Part shown: one piece after another, positions 10,613-22,032 of the stretch
Position numbering within the stretch: the stretch's first letter is position 1
Layout: every line of letters begins with the position of its first letter
Source of the DNA: Drosophila persimilis
Taxonomy: Eukaryota > Arthropoda > Insecta > Diptera > Drosophilidae
Direction: 5' to 3'
NCBI RefSeq assembly: GCF_003286085.1
Contig: NW_020825353.1
Coordinates: 682,001-746,000 of the forward strand
DNA length: 64,000 bases
Notes under the pieces: generated by a model
Told to the model about the DNA's origin: nothing
The model's input: only the letters and a program-made list of their open reading frames with translations
Databases searched by the model: none
Translations under genes and position numbers: made by a program

Positions 10613-12395
10613 GTCGTGCCACACTTGGGTGAGAATTAATGATGCCTGGGGCCATCACAGCCGTAGTCCCAGACGCAGTATCCCCCCAGATCTGAATTCT
10701 GTTTAAAACTTGGCCATTTTTGTACACCACATCTCTCCATCTCTTTGGCTTTTTCTTTTTCCCTCATTTCTTTCGCTCTCCGTCCTGTTTATCTTTGGTC
10801 TTTTGTTAACTGATTTCAAGGGAAGGCTGCACAAATTAATTAACTGCCTTCTGTATAAGGATTTCATTTACTTTCAAATAAGTTTCGTTTTGGGGAAATC
10901 ATGGACATGGAACTTCCCAAGGAGGAATCTCTTGGGGAAAAAGCCAACTCTTCTCCTCCACAAAATATGGGAAAAGGAAAGGGTTTTCCATTGGAATTCC
11001 ATCTCAAATTCTACAGATTTTCCTTCTCTTCCGAGACTTATTTCCATTTTCACTTATTTTCCATCTCTGTGGAACCCGCATATGTATGTCTCTTGTTAAT
11101 TTTCCCCTTTGGTGCGGGGGGGTGCGGGGGGTGCGGGGGGTACGGGGGTGCGGGGTTGGGGGATGCATAACAAACAAAATTAACACCTAGTCGCTACATT
11201 TCCAGCTAAAAACAACAACCCACACACGTATCCCATGTGGCAGATGTCCCCCCACTCCCCTCCACACACAAACACACACACACACACACACACACAGTGT
11301 TGCCCATAAGTCAGTGTCCACTAACAAGGTGTCGTCTTGCTAAATGAATTTGTCTCGACAATTTCGAACAAAAAAAAAAAAAAAAAAAAGAGAAGAAAAA
11401 CGAACCTGAGATGCCATAAATATTCTCGATGTACTCGTATTTGTATCTGTATCTGCATCATTTATTGCTTTACTTGTATCTGTATCTAGAACATGACACT
11501 TTTGGTTTTATTTCTGGGGAAATCCATCCAGAAGATACTCCAATGAAAACGATTCGCGAAGGGGTTCCAAGAACACCTGGCTTTCGATGCCAGTGCTGTG
11601 GGGAAACCAATTAATGGGTATTCGGGTGCCCAAACGTTTCGACTGGGTTCTTTGCCGGTTGAAAATTGCCCAATAAAAACTAGGGACAGAGATAGAGATA
11701 CGCATGGCATAATGTATCTGTGCTAGGTGGCTTTTTAGGTGTATCTCTCCCTCCCCCTCCCCCTCTCCCTCTCGCTCTCGTCTACTATTACCGTAATTTT
11801 CTACTTGATTTCTGACGCTCATAAATCATCATCAGTTCTACCTCTAGATAGCGTCAGGCGTCGCAGTCGCAGTCGCCGTCGCCGTCGTTTGCCTTTGTCA
11901 TTTTCTCGTGTTGTTTTTGTTCGAGGTAGTCGTCGATTTTGTTGGTGGTTTTTTGTTTTTTGTTTAGTCGCTGCTGCATTTGTTGATTTTTATTATGGAA
12001 TTTATCTACAGCGACACCATACATTTAGCGACACAGTTAGCGGAGGCAGCAACAAGTTTGAAACTTTTTGTTTGATGTATCTGCCAGATACGATACGAAT
12101 GCCAGTGAAAAATTGATAGCCTGCCTGCCTGCCTGCCTGCTCGCCTGTCTGACTAACCAACAAAACTATGCATAATAAATGCTTCTTTGGCTGAAAGTTT
12201 ATTGAAAAATTATAAAAGATAAATCGCTTGAAGATCGCTTGGTTTTTGATTGCGTTTTGGCGGAAAAAAAAACTACAGATACAAGTAAGCTGCCATTAAA
12301 AGGCAATTTCTTGATGAATTGTTGGCCAAAGACAAATGCCAAAAAGATCTAAGGGCCAGAGCCGCAAGATTTGGCCAAATATGTACAAGCGCGAA
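10613..12395. other. Non-coding with CA, G-rich and A-rich repeats
   Basis: Holds a GTGCGGGG repeat (about 11114-11162), a CA tract (11262-11296), an A20-type run (about 11371-11389), TATCTG repeats (about 11440-11488), a CCCTCT run (about 11748-11775), CGTCGC repeats (about 11858-11888) and (CTGC)5 (12121-12140). One copy of the GCCAGGTGTTC family lies at 11563-11585. Confidence 0.55.
11563..11585 (-). repeat. GCCAGGTGTTC family, copy G
   Basis: On the minus strand it reads GAAAGCCAGGTGTTC, then diverges. It shares GAACACCTGGCTTTCGA (plus orientation) with the copy at 59388. It is the most diverged member, because the CAA after GTGTTC is lost. Confidence 0.5.
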
Positions 12396-12418
12396 AGAGA
12401 GAGAGAGAGAGAGAGAGG
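12396..12418. repeat. (GA)n microsatellite
   Basis: A 23-bp GA run. Confidence 0.9.
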
Positions 12419-12722
12419 CGTCTGCTGTTGGCTAATTGCCGGGCCAATTCCAATGAGCCATGTGTGGTTGGTGCGGTGGTGCCCCGTGGGTATCTAGCGG
12501 GTTCATAAATAATCAAAAACAAAAAAAAACACACACACACACACAGAAAAACAAAAACCTAATAGCCGGCAAACAAAATATTCAAAACAAACATGGCCCA
12601 AAGAAAGCGGAGCGAAGACGGCAACGAAGAAGAAGGTTATGGATGATCCAATGGGCAATCATGTCAAATTGATTTGAACGAAAGAGAGAGAGAGAAAGAA
12701 CAGGAGGGAAGAGAGAGAGAGC

Positions 12723-12723
<1 letters not shown>

Positions 12724-12750
<27 letters not shown>
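12724..12750. repeat. (AGC)9 trinucleotide repeat
   Basis: Nine tandem AGC units flanked by GA-rich DNA. On the minus strand an acceptor-like TTTATTTTGCAG lies just upstream (about 12763-12774), but no donor follows within the open stretch. Confidence 0.9.
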
Positions 12751-12753
<3 letters not shown>

Positions 12754-14760
12754 GGGAAAATTGAAGGAGCTGCAAAATAAATCAAACAAAAAACGAAGGA
12801 GAGAAACTCCTCTTTTTCAGTTAGCAGCACACACAGATACAAACACACACATAGATAGTGGACGAGTACGAGCTGTTTGATGAATTGCAGCACGGGGTAA
12901 CAGTTGACTCTTGTTGGCCAGTTTGATGAACGACTTGGCCGCTTCGCGCTGCTGCTCCTCCAAGAGCTGCGGGACCCGTGTCTTCCAGCCATTGACTCGA
13001 AAAAATTAATCAATATGTTGTGGTTGTTGTGGTTGTTGAGAGAGAGAGAGAAACGTTGTTTTCCTTATAATTATGAGGGTCGTTTGCTCAGGTGAACCCT
13101 CAAATTATTGGATGGAGGAAGGAGTGGCCCGGAGTCAGTGGAGGAGACTCGACAATTGTTGGTTTTATAATTATAACAAGATCGTTGAATGATCCATGGG
13201 AACAGGGCGCTCCACAGGAGAGAAACCGAAGAAGGACCTCGACCTCGTAAGAAGAATGTCAAGATACAGAGTGTCAAGTGTCCCTCGATGGTCCACCGCA
13301 AGCATAGTTTCTCCTCGATTAGTATTCCACATTAGCCGCTAAGCTGACAGCTCCATCGGATCCATCGCATCCATCGCATCCCTCGCATCCATTGGGTCCG
13401 GGCCAAAAGGAATGTTAAACAGGATACAAAACTGACAGAGACTGCCGCCGCAGCGTTGACAAGTCAACTGACGGCTGCAAGTGCCTCGCTGACTGACTGA
13501 CTGACTGACTGACTCACTGGCCAAGTCAAGTGACTGGCCGTGGAGTGAGTGTCAATGCGCTTGTCAATAAATTTTCGCAGCAGCCGAAAAAAACGCAACC
13601 CACTACGAGATAATCCCCACAATTAAGCCCCAAAGGAGACAAGGCACCCCAAAAAAAAAAAAAAAAAAAAATAAGACTTTGACAAGTGGACAACAACAAA
13701 AAAAAGTCAACGAGGAACACCCATCCAAGAGGCATCGAAAATTTATAGCCAAAGAAGAGGAATGACAAAAAACCAAACAAAAACATAATTTATGGCCGAC
13801 TTTTGGGATTCTCCGATTCTCAGCGGGCGAACAGGTAGCCCAAGGAACGTTTTTCATTAAAATGATCACCTGTTCGAAAGAGCAAGAGAGATGGAGAGAG
13901 AGGGAGAGAGAGGGAGAGCAGGATACAGCCCTGTCAAAGGCCAGAAAGAGAGAGGCCCGCCTTAAAGCTGCGGGAGGTCAGAGTGGTGCACCGTGGCACG
14001 CACAGGACGTGGCAGGAAATCGCCTCGTAAAGTACTCCCATTTCGACTGGTTGGGCACCACTGTGCAACAGCAGCAGGCAGCAGCAGGCAACAGGCAACA
14101 GGCAACAAGACCCGAGAGCCTTGCCTCTTTGAGTGTCGCCCCAGCAGGCGGCCCCCGTCCCGAGGAGTCGTTTGTGCCTGTGTGCGCTGTTGTGTGACAA
14201 AGCGCAATATTTCGAATTTTCGAATTGCAAAAAGTGCGGGCCAGGCCGGGCCAGAAGGCACCACATGATGTCCATGTTGCTGCTGTTGCAGTCAACAGAA
14301 AGAAAGATTCCAATCCCCGTCCCCGTCCGCGTCCGCGACCCTCTCTCCCTCGCTCTATAATATGTAAATTGATATTTTTGCTGGCACTCTGGTGTCTGCT
14401 CCGGCCTGGTCTGGGCCCTGTTTGCTGTTCTGGCAACACCTTTGGCTACTTCCTTTCGAATGCCAGGCCGGGCCAGCAATAACCTTGAGAAAGCGTCTGA
14501 AAAATTAATGAAATCATTTCGTCTCAACGATCCGATCCTCGTTGCCGCCGCCTCCACTTCGCCGTCGGGTTCATGCGAAAACTCAATGGCCAGAGGAGCA
14601 ATAAAAATGAAATGAAATAAAATATTTAACGACACATTTTGTGGCTCGATCGATGAAGAAGAAACCTGTACCGGCGGGAAGGTGTCGCGTTACGCATAAT
14701 TTATGGCCACAGAAGAGCCATAAGTTTCCAATGCAAGAGAAAAACTATCTACAAAGATCT
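12751..14760. other. Non-coding
   Basis: Contains TTGTGG repeats (about 13020-13040), CATCGCATC repeats (about 13355-13390), a CTGA repeat (13490-13514), an A20-type run (about 13650-13670), GA/GGGA tracts (about 13880-13920) and CAGGCAACAGG repeats (about 14075-14106). CATAATTTATGGC occurs at about 13784 and 14695. An acceptor-like site at about 14495 (minus) opens a fly-like frame, but the donor candidates are weak. Confidence 0.5.
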
Positions 14761-14799
14761 CCCTCTCTCCCTCTCGCTCTCTCTCTCTCTCTCTCTCTG
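14761..14799. repeat. (CT)n microsatellite
   Basis: A 39-bp CT-rich tract with a perfect (CT)n core. Confidence 0.95.
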
Positions 14800-16590
14800 T
14801 GGCTCTTCGTAGTCTGCGACATGAGACGATCGACATGCAATGGCTTATCTTGATTAAAGATTAAAGACCAGAAAGATAGAGAGGCAGAGGGGAAGGGAGA
14901 AACGGAGACTGTTTCCAGGTAAAGCCAGAGACAGGGACAGCACCTGCAATGCCCGCTCTCTCCCCCCACCACCCTCACATCGATTCTGGTAGTCTTCTGG
15001 TAGTCGTTGCGCGCTGCCTCGGCAGCCGAAAAAAAAACTTTGACAACAAATAATGAAATAATGTACGGCCACCAGTCCCCCCCACGCCGCCCCCTGCCCC
15101 TTCAGACACCCTCTCGCTGCCACCATCAGTTTTGCAGATAAGATTTCCCGCAGTTAGTGCTTCTCTATTCGTTTGACGGCAATATTGATTCGAATTCGAA
15201 TGAAATAAACGAAAATTGTCGAAAACGAAATACAGCCGCAATTTTTTGTTGTTGAGTAAACAAAGAGCATGGCAGAGAGAGGGAGAGAGAGAACGAACCA
15301 GAGATAAGGTGCGCAAGCCAAACGGCAAGCAGAAGAGGGTGCAAGGGAGACAGCAAAACAGTAGGAATCGGTGTAAAAAGTAACTGTTGTGCTCTGTCGG
15401 GGTAATGCCCATGTTGATTGTTGCTCAAATTCCAAAAGAGAAGATCTATTTTTCATCATTAATGATGCTCGGAGAGGAAAGAGTTACCCCCGAAATAGTG
15501 AGAAACTTCTCCACCGATCCCCAGAGAAGATCTTTGGATGCCTCAAGGGAGAGATGTTTATTATAAGAGATGATCTGGGAAGCGACCTGTTCATCCAAAA
15601 AGACGACATCTTTCACAATAATTTTCACTTTCCAACGACCACTTCGACTGACTGACATATCCCATTAAACGGATCGTTGCGGTTCGGTTCGGTTTGGTTT
15701 GGATCTTTCTGACTGGCAGTGTAATGAAATCTTCCAGAGCACCTCTCCCATAGAAAGGGGTAAGACACGTACCTGAGATGCTGAGACGGTAATCCCCGAA
15801 AGGAGAGGAAAAAACAAACTCCGCTTCTGCTTTTGCGGTAATTAAAAACCGCCGTGCGTCTTGTCAGAGTTAATCCAATTTCACGTTGGCTTTACATCAA
15901 AATACACACGTACACACACACACACACACACACACGCGAGCGTTCTCATAGATACTTTATGCACGCCGTGGGGTGGGCGGTGGGGGGGTGGCTGGATACT
16001 TTTTGCTTTTTGTCTTGCAAGTAATTTTTACTTTATTTTTCGGACAGATTTTTTAATTAACATTTCGTGTTGCGCGAAAATGTTGTCGCCGCTATCTGAG
16101 GAGTGCGGTGCGGTGCGGTGGGGTGGTTTACCGGGGTGGCTGGGGGCGCCAGCAAATCCAATTTTGTTTTCAGTTGACGCCTGTCGTCAACCCCATCGAT
16201 CAGAGATCGGCTCCAAAACCAGAGGCGGCAGATCTCGTTTCTTTATAACAATTTTCAACACACATTCTCACATGGCCCAAAAAAAAAAAGCACAATTTGT
16301 ATTTTCATAACTCGTTTTTGTTGTTGTTGTTGTTGTTTTGTTTAGTATTTCTCGTATTTTCGTATTGTCGCGAACGCGAGGACGCCACTGGGCTGGTGTT
16401 GGGTTTGGTGGCTGTTTTTTTATGAAACTTCTTTTATATCTCTACGACTGCTATTGTTATTCTGTTAAAATTGTACGACAATGGGGCATGGTGTGCACAC
16501 ACAAAAAAAAAACAACAGAAGATGTCACAGATAGCACTGGCGTTTACCGTTGCTTATTTTGTACTTTCATTATTGATTAATTGAAGTTTG
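14800..16590. other. Non-coding, two short exon-like signals only
   Basis: Includes a CA tract (15912-15936), (GGTGC)n (about 16106-16125), a TTG run (about 16317-16335) and unique sequence at 15400-15660. A 40-nt plus-strand stretch at 15720-15759 is flanked by CTGGCAG and GTAAGAC and is open in one frame, but it is too short to call. Confidence 0.5.
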
Positions 16591-16599
16591 AAAGGTGTA

Positions 16600-16880
16600 A
16601 TTAAGGTTCCTCCACACACAAATCGCGCAATTGTCCAACGCAACGAAAAGACCGAGTCCAAGCACAAGAAAACCGTCCGCCGACAAGCCACCGTTCGCTG
16701 CGATCGTTGAAAAGAGAATGAGAGCGAGCGTCAACAGAGCACCACAGCAGAGCAGAGCCGAGCACAGCAGAGCGCAGGCAGTCGAGAGAGCGGGTGAGCG
16801 GGCGAGCGTGTGTGTCGGGGAGAGTGCGAGCGAGCGCAAGCAGTCAGAGCGGAGAGAGCCCAGGCATACTCTCGCATAGA
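16600..16880. promoter_or_regulatory. CpG-containing CAG/GA-rich island, possible promoter or 5' UTR
   Basis: The sequence shifts abruptly to CG-containing, GA- and CAGAGC-rich DNA: repeated GAGCG, AGCAGAGC, and CAGTCGAGAG near 16778. This texture is common around Drosophila promoters with GAGA-factor sites and in 5' UTRs. A GGGTGAGCG at about 16792 could serve as a plus-strand donor. I cannot place a TATA box or a convincing initiator, and the strand is undecided. Confidence 0.22.
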
Positions 16881-17890
16881 GTATTACGGTTTTGATTAGA
16901 TGTTTGCCATGGTGGAAAGGGTATGGAGTGGGGGGCTAGCACAACAAATCAAAGTGCATGAGCAGGGTGCAGATCATGCCCAGGAGAGGGCATTCCCACA
17001 TGGTAAAGGGTAGAACAACGATGCTTGGATACACACACAACTTTGTGAGTTAGGGTATCACCTGGCAGACCCCAATAAATGGTTTGCTTTCCTGTAGGCT
17101 GCAGTTTTCGCTCTCTTTCCTCAATTGCTTTTTCATAAGTCAATAAATCCGGCAAAAGAAAATTGATACCCTGTATACTGAGAGTCACATGGGTGGCTGC
17201 TGGTAAAAGTTTCTCCCATTAGCCCACACACACACAACCTTCCTTCCGCTGTGAAACTTGCACTTTCTCAACCCACCCCCAAACGGGGGAACAAAAATAA
17301 TGTCAGCCGTGCCTGAGGCATTTTCCTTGGGTGACAAATCTCTGACTAGATTGACAGCTCTCCGCTCCGCTCCGCTCCGGTCTGCTCCGCGGCCTGCGCT
17401 ACCGTTTCCCTCCCAATTGCACATGTGCTGCGTTTCGCATGAACCCACCCCCCCTTCGGACTGCTGCCCATCCTTTCCATCCACTGGCTGCTGCCTCCGC
17501 CGTGGCATCTGTTGTTGTCTGGCATATTTTCAGGTTTATTCACTCTCTCTCTGGCACTCTCTCTCTCTCTCTCTCTCGCTGGATATGATTTCTCCACCCG
17601 AGGAAGGAAGGAAGGACGGAAGGAGTGCCAGCAAGCACCCTGCTGACATTCTGCAAGTTCTTTGCGACAATCCGTACAGGGTGCCGCATCTGCTTCTGCC
17701 ACTCCCCCCCGTCCTCTCTCCCTCATTAGGCATTACATGTGTACGGAGGAGGGGAGGGCGAGAGGCCTATCAGTGCATGACAATCACAGGAACTAGCGCA
17801 AACAGCGCTTTAATTGCAAGCCCTTCCTGTCCTGTCCTGTGCAACGCTTCCATGCTCTTCGCGCTAATGAGCGCACGTTCCAATTGCTAG
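16881..17890. other. Non-coding, with a 210-codon low-complexity frame
   Basis: The sequence at 16900-17180 is unique, with AGGGTAT/ATACCCT words at about 16917, 17053 and 17165. The plus frame at 17258-17890 is open for 210 codons. It runs through CTCCG repeats (about 17360-17385) and a CT tract (17557-17580), and its translation is serine/leucine/proline-rich. I treat it as non-coding. Confidence 0.5.
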
Positions 17891-17894
17891 CAGC

Positions 17895-18360
17895 GCGCTC
17901 TCTCTCGCTCAGTTGCTCTCTCCCTCTCTCTCTGCTTGTCCTCTCTCTCTTGGGCTCTCTCTCTCACAACTGGTTTTCTGGTTTTTATCTGCTAAGGGTC
18001 TTGTTAAAAGTAATTCGTAACACGTTGTTACCAGATAACGCCGTCCCCGGACCGGCACCGAACCACGAGCCGCCAGAAGAGAGGCTCCCCTAACGAGTCG
18101 TCGCGTCTGCGCTCTTCTCTCGGCCGCCCTTCTTCTTCCTCTGCCGCCACTGCTGCTGCTTCTCCTCCTTTATTCTTCTGGCTTGTTAGCGTCATCGTTC
18201 GCTTGCTAAAAGAGCGATAAAAAGGCAACAGGAGGGAAGGGGGGGAGTTGCAGAGGAGACCCAAGGCAGGTTTTAGAGCGAGAGATCGCTTGCAGTCCAG
18301 GCTCACGTTTTGACTTTTGGCTTCGCCTCTGCGCGGCGGCGCGGCGCGGCGCGGCGCTGA
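17895..18360. promoter_or_regulatory. CT-rich then GC-rich island, possible promoter region
   Basis: A CT-rich block with CGCTCAGTTGC (an initiator-like TCAGTT, about 17908) is followed by CG-rich DNA, a GATAAAAAGG word near 18213, and (GCGGC)n at 18334-18357. The CpG content and GAGA-type sequence contrast with the flanks. No downstream open frame supports a start of translation. Confidence 0.2.
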
Positions 18361-18750
18361 TGCGGTTCAATACACCCTGTTCTTTAGCTGCAGGGTGCCC
18401 CGCTGAAGATTTCTCCGTCCGCCGGCCCCTGCCTCTGGTACCACCTCCTCTCCACTCTTCTCGTGGCGAGCCGGTTCTGGCCTCCTCTTCATACCACACG
18501 ACCACATGTGGCGGGCTGTATGAGTGATTTTGCCTAGTTAGGAGAGGTGGAGGCTTCCAGGTATGCCAAAACAGAGGTGGAGGCAGAACAAGAGGGAGAG
18601 GGAGAGCAAAAAAATCTCATGTTTATATGCATTTCGCGGAGAAGAGGAAGCACCAGTCAGATCCACCATCAACTATAAACAAGCGAGAGAGAGAGAGAGG
18701 GAGATAGGGAGATAGGGAGGAGGTGCAGCATATCAAGCGTATGAAGCTTG
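18361..18750. other. Non-coding
   Basis: Unique GC-rich sequence grading into GA/GATAGG repeats (about 18684-18722). Nothing gene-like was seen. Confidence 0.5.
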
Positions 18751-18751
18751 G

Positions 18752-18983
18752 GGATACCCTTGCAGATTGATATTTTCTATTATATATACCACTCTGTACC
18801 GCAAAATATCAGAATATCCGATTCGGATCATATTTGTTCAGGCTTTGTAACCTCTAGCCCTCTAGCACTCATGATATAGTAATCCCCTTATACAGTAAAT
18901 CAATTATAAAGATACTCAACGGTCTATCTCTGCTTGGCAAACATCTAGTCCAAGTAGAATAACCCTCTGAAAAAGGGTATATG
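18752..18983. repeat. ATACCCT-bounded interspersed repeat, degenerate
   Basis: It starts GATACCCTTGCAGA and ends AAAGGGTATATG, so it has short inverted ends. Between them it is AT-rich and about 230 bp long. Beginning with ATACCCTTGCAG and ending with AAGGGTATAT is characteristic of a widespread short interspersed repeat in Drosophila genomes that I recognise by its ends but cannot name securely. Confidence 0.5.
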
Positions 18984-19620
18984 CTCGTAACAGCAACAAG
19001 CAAATCGTGCGCCTGGGCCGCTAATGAACTTACAATGCACGGCTTGTTCAGGCTCCAAAAAGAGGGAGAAGTTCCCCAGCAAAAAGGAGGATGGCTAAAA
19101 GCTTAGAGGAGGAGTGGGAGTGGGAGTGGGTGGGTGATGAAGACAAAGACGAAGACGAAGACGAAGAAGGATCGCTGAGAGCTTAGACAGAGACGGAGAG
19201 AGAAACACACACACACACACACACACACAGGGAAAGAGAGCCCCGATTAGAGTTATTTGCAAACTGTGAAACATGAACCCGACCTCGGGAGTCAGTCCCG
19301 AATCCCGACTCCCGACTCCCATCTACAGCCCGCAAACCCGATGATTGACCCACGAAAAAAGTCGTCTCGTTCGTTCGTGCTGCAATCAGCCATCGGCCAT
19401 CCTCTGCTTGCCTCTTCCTTCCTTTCGTTGCCAGCCCTGCCACGATCATGATCAGCAAAACTAACAAGAGGTGTTGCCTCTGTCGTTCGGTTCGGTTCCT
19501 TCGTTGTGTTGTTGTTTCGCTTTCGCAGGCAAAGTATCTGTGAGCCCAGGCATCAGTCCGTCATCGTGATTTTCCTGGGTGGTACCTCTCCACCTCCTCC
19601 TTCTCGTTGCATGCCTTTTG
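18984..19620. other. Non-coding
   Basis: Contains GAGTGG and GAAGAC repeats (about 19109-19165), a CA tract (19206-19229) and CCGACTCC repeats (about 19298-19320). No exon. Confidence 0.5.
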
Positions 19621-19627
19621 TCTTTAG

Positions 19628-19835
19628 GTCTTATACCCTGTAGTGCCAAAGAAGGAAGGTATTTCGACCCTATAAGGTATGTATGTATATCGTATATCTC
19701 CATAAGCGACTCGACTCCCTTGAGCAGTCGATGGATGTAGCTGATGTGTCCATGTCTTGGTTAGATGCACTAGATACAGGAATACTTCTTTATAAACGAC
19801 AGATTTGGATCTTTAAGGGTATCCCAGACTTCGGC
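19628..19835 (+). repeat. ATACCCT-bounded interspersed repeat, best-preserved copy
   Basis: It opens with TATACCCTGTAGTGCC, continues with GAAGGTATTTCGACCCTATA followed by GTATGTATGTAT, and ends AAGGGTATCCCAGACTTCGG. The internal GACCCTATA-AGTATATAT block, a GAGTCGAT-like block, CCATGTC and the final ACTTCGGC are hallmarks of a common fly repeat family. Length is about 208 bp; no coding capacity. Confidence 0.6.
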
Positions 19836-20150
19836 CCTCAAAGATAATCTTTGCTTCTTGTATTTTGTTTGTCTTGTACTTTGTCGATCGATCGTTGGGG
19901 GGCTGGGGCCTTTGTTTGTTTCTCGCTTCGCGGCCCCCAGAGGGGAATTTCGCTTTAACTAGACAACCGGTGGCGTTGTTGTCGACTCGACTCCGACTCC
20001 GCTGCACTGCTGCACCCGGCGCTCTGTCAATGCCCATTGAAGCCTCATCGCTATGCCATCATCCCATACCATCGCCAGCCATCCCACAGTCAGCGGCAAA
20101 ACAGCTCACTTCCCTGGAAATGCTCGAAGCAGCAGCAGGCCCCTGCCATT
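19836..20150. other. Non-coding
   Basis: Moderately GC-rich unique sequence with a GATCGATCG word near 19886 and CCATCCCAT-type repeats near 20060-20090. One plus frame is open through the stretch but has no start context or splice support. Confidence 0.45.
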
Positions 20151-20152
20151 CG

Positions 20153-20290
20153 ATGTCCAAGTTGAGGTTTTTGGCTCTGGCTTTGGCTTTGGGTTGGGTT
20201 GGGTCCCCGCTCCAGCAACTGACAAATCAATTGGGTCTGAAGGACTCCAACGTTAAGTACAACTTACAAATGAGTGAGGATCCAATTTAA
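20153..20290 (+). CDS. Possible 45-residue small ORF with signal-peptide-like start
   Basis: The ATG at 20153 opens 45 codons ending in TAA at 20290. The N-terminus MSKLRFLALALALGWVGSPL has a basic start, a hydrophobic core and small residues, as in a secretory signal. The rest is polar (QQLTNQLGLKDSNVKYNL). The hydrophobic part comes from a GGCTTT/GGGTT simple repeat, which argues for chance. It overlaps a minus-strand exon candidate. No family recognised. Confidence 0.15.
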   Translation: MSKLRFLALALALGWVGSPLQQLTNQLGLKDSNVKYNLQMSEDPI

Positions 20291-20332
20291 AGCTCATAAA
20301 TCTTGGCCACAATTGAAACATCATTAATCTTA
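20268..20332 (-). CDS. Weak candidate coding exon, 65 nt
   Basis: On the minus strand a T-rich tract ending GCACTTACAG precedes the segment, and CATTT|GTAAGTTG follows it. Only one frame is open, with two leading nucleotides, and it ends on a codon boundary. That phase would follow directly from the exon at 33021-33087. Against it are AT-rich codon use (TTA, ATG, TTT) and an odd hydrophobic peptide beginning RLMMFQLWPRF. If real it would feed a phase-0 exon, which the 7-kb exon is not. Confidence 0.22.
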
Positions 20333-20339
20333 CTGTAAG

Positions 20340-21995
20340 TGCAACAAAAAACAACAAGAATGCCCCAAAGGGAGCGTCATATTTGTAGCTAAAGATCACT
20401 CTTGGGGTTAATAGGAGTGCATAAAGAATGATTTAAGGAAACAAGAGGTTTCACAGAAAAAGTGAAAGAAGAGAAAGAGCATCCCAACAATATCCATAAA
20501 AGATCCCTACTTTATGGATCCTAAGAACAATTAGAGGATCTTCTTCTAGGAATATAATAATCAATAAAAGATCCCTGCTTTATGGATTATAAAATGAATT
20601 CCCAAACAAAGAGGGCTACAATTTGATTAGCTATTAAATAATGATCCTTAATTTGTTAGCGCCCCAAATCACAGAGCGATATCTATCGTAGAACCTAACC
20701 AAGTTCAAGGCTCTCAGAAATCCGTATTCCACGCAATCAAAGAGTCTTTTAATTAATGAATTTCCCGCCTAGAGATCATCTAAGATCATCAGCGGAATTG
20801 GAATTGGAATCGGAATTGGAATCAAGTAAACATTTCAATTAACGTCGCCAATTCGCGTCGTACGAGCAATGAGTGCTATCTGTCCGCAAGTATAGATCGG
20901 TATTCCCTCCATTATACAGCGAGACCATCAATGTCATCGCAATGGGACCACACTCAGAAGCACTAGAATGCCACAATCGCCGACATCGGGACAGCGGGAC
21001 AGCGGGAGGGGAAGGTGGGGTGGAGGGTGTCCGGCGGACCAATTAATGCGCCACTACAAATCTCATTTTCCATAAATAAGCACGATTTATGGCCATCGAA
21101 ATAAATATTATTACATATTATTATCATTATCGCAAATGAACGAAAAAATAACAGAGAGACAGAGACAGAGACAGAGACAGAGAGAGAAGGAGAGGAGAAA
21201 AACGATTGTCAATCACACGGCATTATTATCAGTCCGAGGGGTAGAGGACGATAGAGGAGCAGAGGGTCGTGGGGGATTGCAGCACACGCATGGCATGGCA
21301 CAAACATCGCTTCGAATCGAACGATCATAATAAACCATTAAAGAAAATTAAGATACACAAGAGAGAGAGAGAGAGAGAGAGAGAGTAGCGAGGAACGTAC
21401 AAATAATTCACACCAATCCCAAAAGCAAATTATGGTATAGTTAGGGATAGTATAGTATTTCCTCCTCCCGATAACCTCTCACGTCAGAGAACCCGAGACC
21501 CCGAGACCTCGGTGAGAGGAAGATAACCCGCATAGATATCGGAACGCATAGTGGAACCCAAAAAAAAACAGTAACGGGACTACAATATTGAAATTTATGA
21601 CCCAACTAAATTGACAGGCCCTGCCGTACAGCAGAGTGTGAGAGCGAGCGAGAGGGAAGGAAGGGTGGGTGTGCACTACCTATATACCATATAGTAAATA
21701 CTGTATATTTGGGGTTCCATAAACGAAGAGTACTACGATTGCCAGCAGCTACCGCATAATTGAGCTTGTAAATTACGGAAAATATTCGGAATTTGGAATT
21801 TGGAATTTGTAGAGCAAAAAGAACAGCCCTATGGGAATCGCTTGCCACAGATGTTGCCAGAATCAAAGCGCTCTTGTCCAATTCATTAACGGACACATGA
21901 AGAAACATTCCTCTGAATTTTCTCTCTCTCTTTTACTTTGAGGGAAATGAAAAAACTTTGCTAAAATGCAGTACCAGGACTATCGATAAGAGGGG
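20340..21995. other. Non-coding, AT-moderate
   Basis: Shows two copies of AAAAGATCCCT(A/G)CTTTATGGAT (about 20500 and 20567), a GGAATT run (about 20794-20824), an ACAGAG run (about 21152-21187), a GA tract (21361-21386) and repeated GGAATTT near 21785-21808. No exon. Confidence 0.5.
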
Positions 21996-21996
21996 C

Positions 21997-22031
<35 letters not shown>

Positions 22032-22032
22032 G
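21997..22032. repeat. (GA)n microsatellite
   Basis: A 36-bp GA run. A TATCGATA core lies just upstream, near 21982. Confidence 0.9.

Noticed and set aside
14420-14495. Minus-strand exon after a T-rich acceptor at about 14495
   Set aside because: One frame has fly-like codons, but the possible donors (GTAGCC, GTGTTG) are weak and the phase does not resolve the gap to the 7-kb exon.
17258-17890. 210-codon plus-strand frame
   Set aside because: It runs through CTCCG and CT microsatellites, overlaps other open frames and has no splice or start context. The composition is repeat-driven.
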